Below are positions 59,411 to 64,000 of a DNA stretch of 64,000 bases, piece after piece (the stretch's first letter is position 1; every line of letters starts with the position of its first letter). Under the pieces are notes generated by a model, which worked only from the letters and a program-made list of their open reading frames with translations, ran no database searches and was not told the DNA's origin. The translations under genes were made by a program, and so were the position numbers. This DNA comes from Nymphaea colorata (taxonomy: Eukaryota; Streptophyta; Magnoliopsida; Nymphaeales; Nymphaeaceae), in contig NC_045139.1 of the NCBI RefSeq assembly GCF_008831285.2, positions 3,570,704-3,634,703 of the forward strand. The letters are read 5' to 3'.

Positions 59411-59586
59411 CTTCTCCATCTTAACTTCCACTTGATCTCAAAATTGTTATTTATCTTCTCCATCTTAACTTCCACTTGATCTCAAAATTGTTATTTATCT
59501 TCTCCATCTTAACTTCCACTTGATCTCAAAATGGTTATTTATCTTCTCCATCTTAACTTCCACTTGATCTCAAAATTGTTATGTCT
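59411..59586. repeat. 44-bp minisatellite, four units, right arm only
   Basis: CTTCTCCATCTTAACTTCCA starts at 59411, 59455, 59499 and 59543, each followed by CTTGATCTCAAAATTGTTAT (one unit has GG for TG). The left arm has one unit at about 12345-12390, and the arm offset changes by exactly 132 bp (3 x 44) across it. It lies about 200 bp upstream of the F-box start codon. Confidence 0.95.
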
Positions 59587-59784
59587 CCTATACCGAAGAA
59601 ATTTATCTCTTTATCATAAATATGATCAGCTGATCTTGGTAATCGGCCGTTCTCTATCGGAAAAATCTCTCGTTAGGAGAAATACCAGGAGCTGAGAGTA
59701 ACTAGCCTCATTGACAACTGGGAGCAGGAGGGAAGAAGCATAGAGGAGGAGGAGGAGGAGAGACCTTTTCCCTCCTCGATCAAC

Positions 59785-61203
59785 ATGGGGAAAAATAACA
59801 GGGAGAGGAAGGCGACGAGGCAGGGGAGAAAAGGAATTAAGAGGGAGAAGCAGAGCGTCGGTACCGGTGAAAAAAGCATCATCGAATCCAGCCAGATGAC
59901 TGGTCACTCGGATTCTATTTGGCTTCCCATGGAAATAGTGACGGAGATCCTTTCTCGCCTTCGGCCGGAGCCATTGTTGAGGTTTAGGTCCGTCTGCAAG
60001 TCATGGCGTGATCTTATCGACAGCCACGACTTCATCCACAATCTGCACCTTCCTCGCGCCAGGGCCGCATCTCCCACGAACCTCCTGTACCAACGGATGA
60101 ACGACCTGTTCTGCTTTGATTACGAGTCCCCTGCCTCCACCTCCAGGAAGATCCGCCTTCCTTTCCCAACCGGCCATCGCGACGTCTCATTAACCTCCTG
60201 TCGCGATGGCTTGCTCTGCTTGTCACGGCTGAATCTGAGGACGGGCGTTTATTCCTTTAATGTCGTCAATCCAATCACCGGAAAGGGTGTGCACCTCCCT
60301 CAAACGGGTTGTAGGTCTGCCCTTCATACCTGCCAGCTCCTATGGTGTCCTGATCATGAAAGCGTTGGAGGAGGAGGTGGGGTTTACAAGGTTCTCTTCG
60401 TCTACAGGGAGACGGAGGGCGGAGTCCGCTCTCTTGTCTGTACGCTTCACCGGATGGACCTGACCTGGCGACGTATTCCTAACTCTTTTACAACTTGGGA
60501 CAATGACTACGGGGAGTTGAAGGAGTCTCCATGCGTCAATGGAGCTGTTCACCGCGTCCACAGCTACCTTCGCGAGGATTTGGAATGCGGCATTGCCGCC
60601 TTCGATATCCACCAAGAGAGATTTACAGAAATTGGGTTCCCTCCGGACTGTTGCTCCCCAGAAAAGAAGTGTTGGAGTGTCTCCGGCTATTTACGCCATG
60701 TGCCGAGAGTGGCGGAGCTGAGAGGGCTCCTTGCTTTGTTCCACATGGATGGTTCTGGCACTTTCATGGAGACATGGTTGCTGACTGATTATTATGGTGG
60801 CGTTTGGACCAAAGATCACACCATCTGCCTTACGGTACTGTACAAGGAGCTTCATTTGGACATGAGAAACAGAGGCCCGAAAGAGAGTCTCCATGTCTAC
60901 CCTGTGGTCAAGTTCAGCGACAAAGAACTGGTAATGAGGATTTATGCTCCTGTACCACCGCCGCCGCCGTCGTCGTCATCGTGTTGCTGTTCAAGCGCGG
61001 GTTGCTGTTCAAGCGCGAGATTCTTTACCTATGAGTTCTTCTCTTATGACCCTGTGCTAAAGAATACGTCCATTCTAAGCGGAATATTGGACATTAATGG
61101 TCTTTACGTAGAGAGCCTGGTTTCCCCTTGCGAAACGACGACGACGACGACGACGAAGGAGAATAAAAAGAAGAAGAAGAAGAAGAAGAAGAAAAGGTAT
61201 TAA
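59785..61203 (+). CDS. F-box protein, copy 2 (472 aa)
   Basis: This is the inverted-repeat partner of the gene at 10714-12132 and has the same length and frame. It holds an F-box at residues 47-90 (LPMEIVTEILSRLRPEPLLR, FRSVCKSWRDLI), then the F-box-associated region and the same Pro/Ser/Cys, Thr and poly-Lys low-complexity tail. Against copy 1 I count about 17 changes before residue 61, including Pro to Arg inside the F-box (SRLPPEP against SRLRPEP). After that only about four appear in 410 residues: Asp to His in FPTGDRD, Arg to Lys and Ala to Val near 300, Thr to Ser near 430. No stop or frameshift is present. The role as an SCF receptor is inferred from the family. Confidence 0.93.
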   Translation: MGKNNRERKATRQGRKGIKREKQSVGTGEKSIIESSQMTGHSDSIWLPMEIVTEILSRLRPEPLLRFRSVCKSWRDLIDSHDFIHNLHLPRARAASPTNLLYQRMNDLFCFDYESPASTSRKIRLPFPTGHRDVSLTSCRDGLLCLSRLNLRTGVYSFNVVNPITGKGVHLPQTGCRSALHTCQLLWCPDHESVGGGGGVYKVLFVYRETEGGVRSLVCTLHRMDLTWRRIPNSFTTWDNDYGELKESPCVNGAVHRVHSYLREDLECGIAAFDIHQERFTEIGFPPDCCSPEKKCWSVSGYLRHVPRVAELRGLLALFHMDGSGTFMETWLLTDYYGGVWTKDHTICLTVLYKELHLDMRNRGPKESLHVYPVVKFSDKELVMRIYAPVPPPPPSSSSCCCSSAGCCSSARFFTYEFFSYDPVLKNTSILSGILDINGLYVESLVSPCETTTTTTTKENKKKKKKKKKKRY

Positions 61204-62791
61204 GTTGTTCGTTTTTTTAGTGTAATTAGTGACTAACCTCGGTTTAGATTTGTCGCTTCTTTTGTGCTAATTAAAGCTGGTTTTGGTGGTTTTGCTTCTG
61301 CAGATGGATAATGGAAAACGGATGCATCGCTTCTCATCAGCATTGATACATACAAATAGTGTTCTCCTTTACACTTTTTTTTTTTATTATTAATGTTGTC
61401 GCTTTATACATCTAATTCTTAAAAGAAGAAACTTGAATTCATTTCTCAAAACTTTGTTAAGCTTAGTAATGAATTAATGTTATTTGGTTCATGGCTCACC
61501 CGTTTGTTGATATATTTTCTTTTTAGTTCTGCCTTCACATGACTCATTGTCACCCTTTTGATAATACATTTTCTTTTTATTGGGTGTAGATGTTAAGAGC
61601 TCGAACAAGGAGTTCAAAAGTGCAATATACAAGTTGAATCAATATTAATGCTTAAATATCTGAGTATAAAACTAGTTAACGTTGGTAGCTCTATTCCTCC
61701 TTCCTCATCTATCTCGTTAAATCTCTTTTCTTACAAGAGCCAAACCCTCGGCGGAATTGCAACTGTTTAAAATGGTATAAAACATTAGGGTTTAATTTCC
61801 AGAATATATATCTTGAATTCAGCTTTGTCACCAGATAATAATCTAATCAACGGATCATAATGAAATCAAATGTGCCCTTTATCGTATCTTTTTCTTATCG
61901 GATATTCATGTACTCGGAGAAAAGTCTTATACCATATCTCATTTTAAATCCAAAACATTCAAATTCTTAATACGACTTTTACATTCATATTTGAATCTGA
62001 ATTCAACTTGTAAATGCTCAACCAAATCTAAACCACGTTATGGTATATATGTTAGTGATTGATTTTCAAAATGTACAAATATTGGAGAACAAGTCTAAAA
62101 CCAAATGTGAGTATGATTGGGTGTCATTTTTTAAGTCCAATTCAAATTTCTGAATCGAATATTAAATTTTTTTCCATACCCCATATTTTTAAAGTATACA
62201 ATTCTGTCAGGTGTCCGAACGGAATCAAATCCATTGGCATCCTCACTAGTTTTGAATGGAAGCTGTGGTTCTTCTAGGAATACATATACTATTGCATGCC
62301 ATTATTTTCTTTTTTCATATTTGCTCTCTCTATAATTCATTAGCCAACACGATCACTTCATGAACTTTTGCTTTCAACATAAGTTTGCAGTATTTTGGAT
62401 TGATCTGTGCAGTATTATAATGCCGCACAGAAGAAGTTGGTTGTGCATCTAAAAATTGGAATCGAGTTCAGATGTGAAATTAGAAGTCAGACTTAGACCG
62501 GATTCAAATGGTAGATTTTACAATCGGATATGCATACTACATATATTTTTCTTTATTCTTATTTGAATCTGAATTTAAAGGAAATACGTAAGCATCCTTT
62601 TCATTTTCACAAAATTATATAATTTGAGCACATTTTGTATGCACAATTCTGTAGAACCCTATTTGGTGTCTATCAGAGAACTGACTATACTGTACACTAC
62701 CTAATGAATCAATCATTCTGTTCAGAAAACGGATTAGAGCCTTTGAATCTACACAAAAATAACGGAAGCAACCATCACAAGGGTGACCAAT
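61204..62791. other. 3' flank of F-box copy 2, near-identical arm DNA
   Basis: This is noncoding DNA almost identical to the left arm (10713 down to 9127). It includes dispersed-repeat sequence at 62035-62210 that is also present at 13862-14040. Short frames here are identical in both arms simply because the DNA is; they are not genes. Confidence 0.7.
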
Positions 62792-62972
62792 CAGGGGCTG
62801 AGCCAAGTGTGGGCAGTTGCCCACACAGATTCACAGAAAATGGTTATTCCCATATGCCCACACAGATTAAAAAAAATTGGTTATTCCCATATTGATTCCC
62901 AAGAGGAGAGTCCTTTTGTTGGTTTACTTGTTTAGTATTGCTGCCCATCAGAAATTTCTAGCTCCGCACTTG
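62792..62972. mobile_element. hAT-like MITE copy in the right arm (181 bp)
   Basis: It is the mirror copy of 8946-9126, with ends CAGGGGCTGAGCC and GCTCCGCACTTG and flanks TGACCAAT and TGGCCAAT. The identical position and the shared mismatch in the target duplication show that it was present before the arm duplication. Confidence 0.75.
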
Positions 62973-62980
62973 TGGCCAAT

Positions 62981-64000
62981 AAGGCGACTAATCACAATTG
63001 ATTTACAATCTAGACCTAAGGTCTGGATTTTTTTTTTGTTCGTTTGTTTGGTTGGACCCTATTTTGTATCTATATTGTAAAGATCCATGAAGTACCATTC
63101 ATATCTATGTAATTGGATCTAGATAGATCCAGATTTATGTAATTAAATCTAGATCCGTATTTCCTATCTCCACAAAAAAGGGTCCTAGGATTGATTTTGT
63201 AACAAAGTTGTGGTTATGGGATATCAAATCACTTGTTTAGTTGTCTCAGTTGTATGTTGTTTATTTCTCAGTTAATTTTCAATACTTGCTTTTAGCCTCT
63301 GGTTCACTTCATTTGGTCATGTTTCAAATTACCCCATAAGTTTGATATCCAAGGTCCGTTGAATTACACTATGGATCCTTTTTGAGTGAGTAGGAAGAGT
63401 ATTTTATCTTACTACTCAACTGAGAGCCAAAGCCCGCCACACCTTTCCATCATCCCCATAAGGTACCAGGCCTACTTTTGGTGCCTCTAGATAATGTCTC
63501 CCCTATGTTTCAACTTACATTACGAGTCCTTTAAAATATACCAACTTGAGAGTATATTGATCATGGTCAAGTTCTATCTCACCAGTCCTCTCTCTCGACC
63601 GATATGATATTTTTCTTACTAAGAACATGATTTAGTTCATCCTCCTTCATATAAAGGCGTTGAAAACTGAAAATAATGATGCAAATAACTACATGACAAT
63701 ATTAACCTCAAGTAAGAATCAGGTTGTGCTAAGTGCACAAATTAAAGAAAGTGGATTTAATCTAATAAGGTCTGTCAACCATAATCTTGTTTAGTCTTAG
63801 TGGCCTCAATCCTAAGAGTGTATTTGTTTCATTGCAGATCTCAAAGATCCATAGAATCTCATCCATGAATTTAAGATCAGACTCACCCCGTCACTCCATC
63901 TGACATTAAAGCCATGGATTTTAAAACGTAACGTTGATTAAACATTACAGAGTTTAAACTAAGGATCTTGAGAAGCACATCTTTTAATGCAGCATTATAT
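62981..64000. other. Outer part of the right arm, gene-free
   Basis: The AT-rich noncoding sequence pairs with 7918-8937. A SINE-tail-like phrase (CTTCCTACTCACTC on the minus strand near 63380) is present in both arms. No gene is seen, and the window ends inside the repeat. Confidence 0.65.

Larger units (their letters stand above)
58275..64000. repeat. Right arm of the large inverted repeat (truncated by window)
   Basis: This is the reverse complement of 7918-13405. Its inner boundary is near TGCAAGGCTCATAGATG, which pairs with the left arm's CATGAGCCTTGCA. The inner 1.7 kb (58275 to about 59960) is diverged and carries extra tandem units. The outer 4 kb is nearly identical to the left arm. 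The arm is still matching at the last base of the window. Confidence 0.93.

Noticed and set aside
59411-59586. CRISPR-like regularly spaced repeat
   Set aside because: The units are directly adjacent without unique spacers, and the genome is a plant's. It is a minisatellite.

Overview
The window reads as nuclear DNA of a flowering plant. It is AT-rich, with genes broken by short GT-AG introns. It carries plant-type gene families (F-box with an F-box-associated region, a plant lipid phosphate phosphatase, a plant P-loop NTPase), long TA/GA/CT microsatellites, small hAT-like MITEs and SINE remnants. I see no prokaryotic or organellar genes, no rRNA, no intact tRNA and no retrotransposon polymerase. 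I do not assign a species.

Layout: 1-7.9 kb is gene-poor repeat-rich DNA. 7.9-13.4 kb is the left arm of a large inverted repeat and carries an intact intronless F-box gene on the minus strand. 13.4-26.2 kb is a mosaic of duplicated noncoding pieces around one small membrane-protein gene (17.1-17.6 kb, minus), which has a visible TATA box and a 122-bp tandem repeat upstream. 26.2-33.5 kb and 34.6-40.9 kb are two tandemly duplicated units, each ending in a complete seven-coding-exon lipid phosphate phosphatase gene (LPP-A, LPP-B; 314 residues each by my splicing). 45.8-50.2 kb is an eight-exon gene for an acidic P-loop NTPase with a C-terminal membrane anchor (546 residues). 54.0-56.5 kb is a third, older LPP gene (LPP-C, 289 residues). 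58.3-64.0 kb is the right arm of the inverted repeat, with the second F-box gene on the plus strand; this arm is cut by the window end.

The three LPP genes share every coding-intron position and phase and keep the full PAP2 catalytic triad of motifs (K-x6-RP, PSGH, SR-x5-H-x3-D). They should dephosphorylate phosphatidic acid and related lipids at a membrane. The F-box proteins would act as substrate receptors of SCF ubiquitin ligases. Nothing in the sequence ties the LPP, NTPase and F-box genes into one pathway; their grouping looks like the product of local duplication.

The most striking structure is the pair of inverted arms about 45 kb apart. The distal 4.2 kb of the arms (the 3' seven-eighths of the F-box gene and its downstream noncoding DNA) is almost identical, with a net length difference of about 1 bp. 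The inner portion and the first ~60 F-box codons are clearly diverged. That step suggests gene conversion or a composite duplication history. All exon coordinates were deduced by eye from splice sites, reading phase and comparison among the paralogues.
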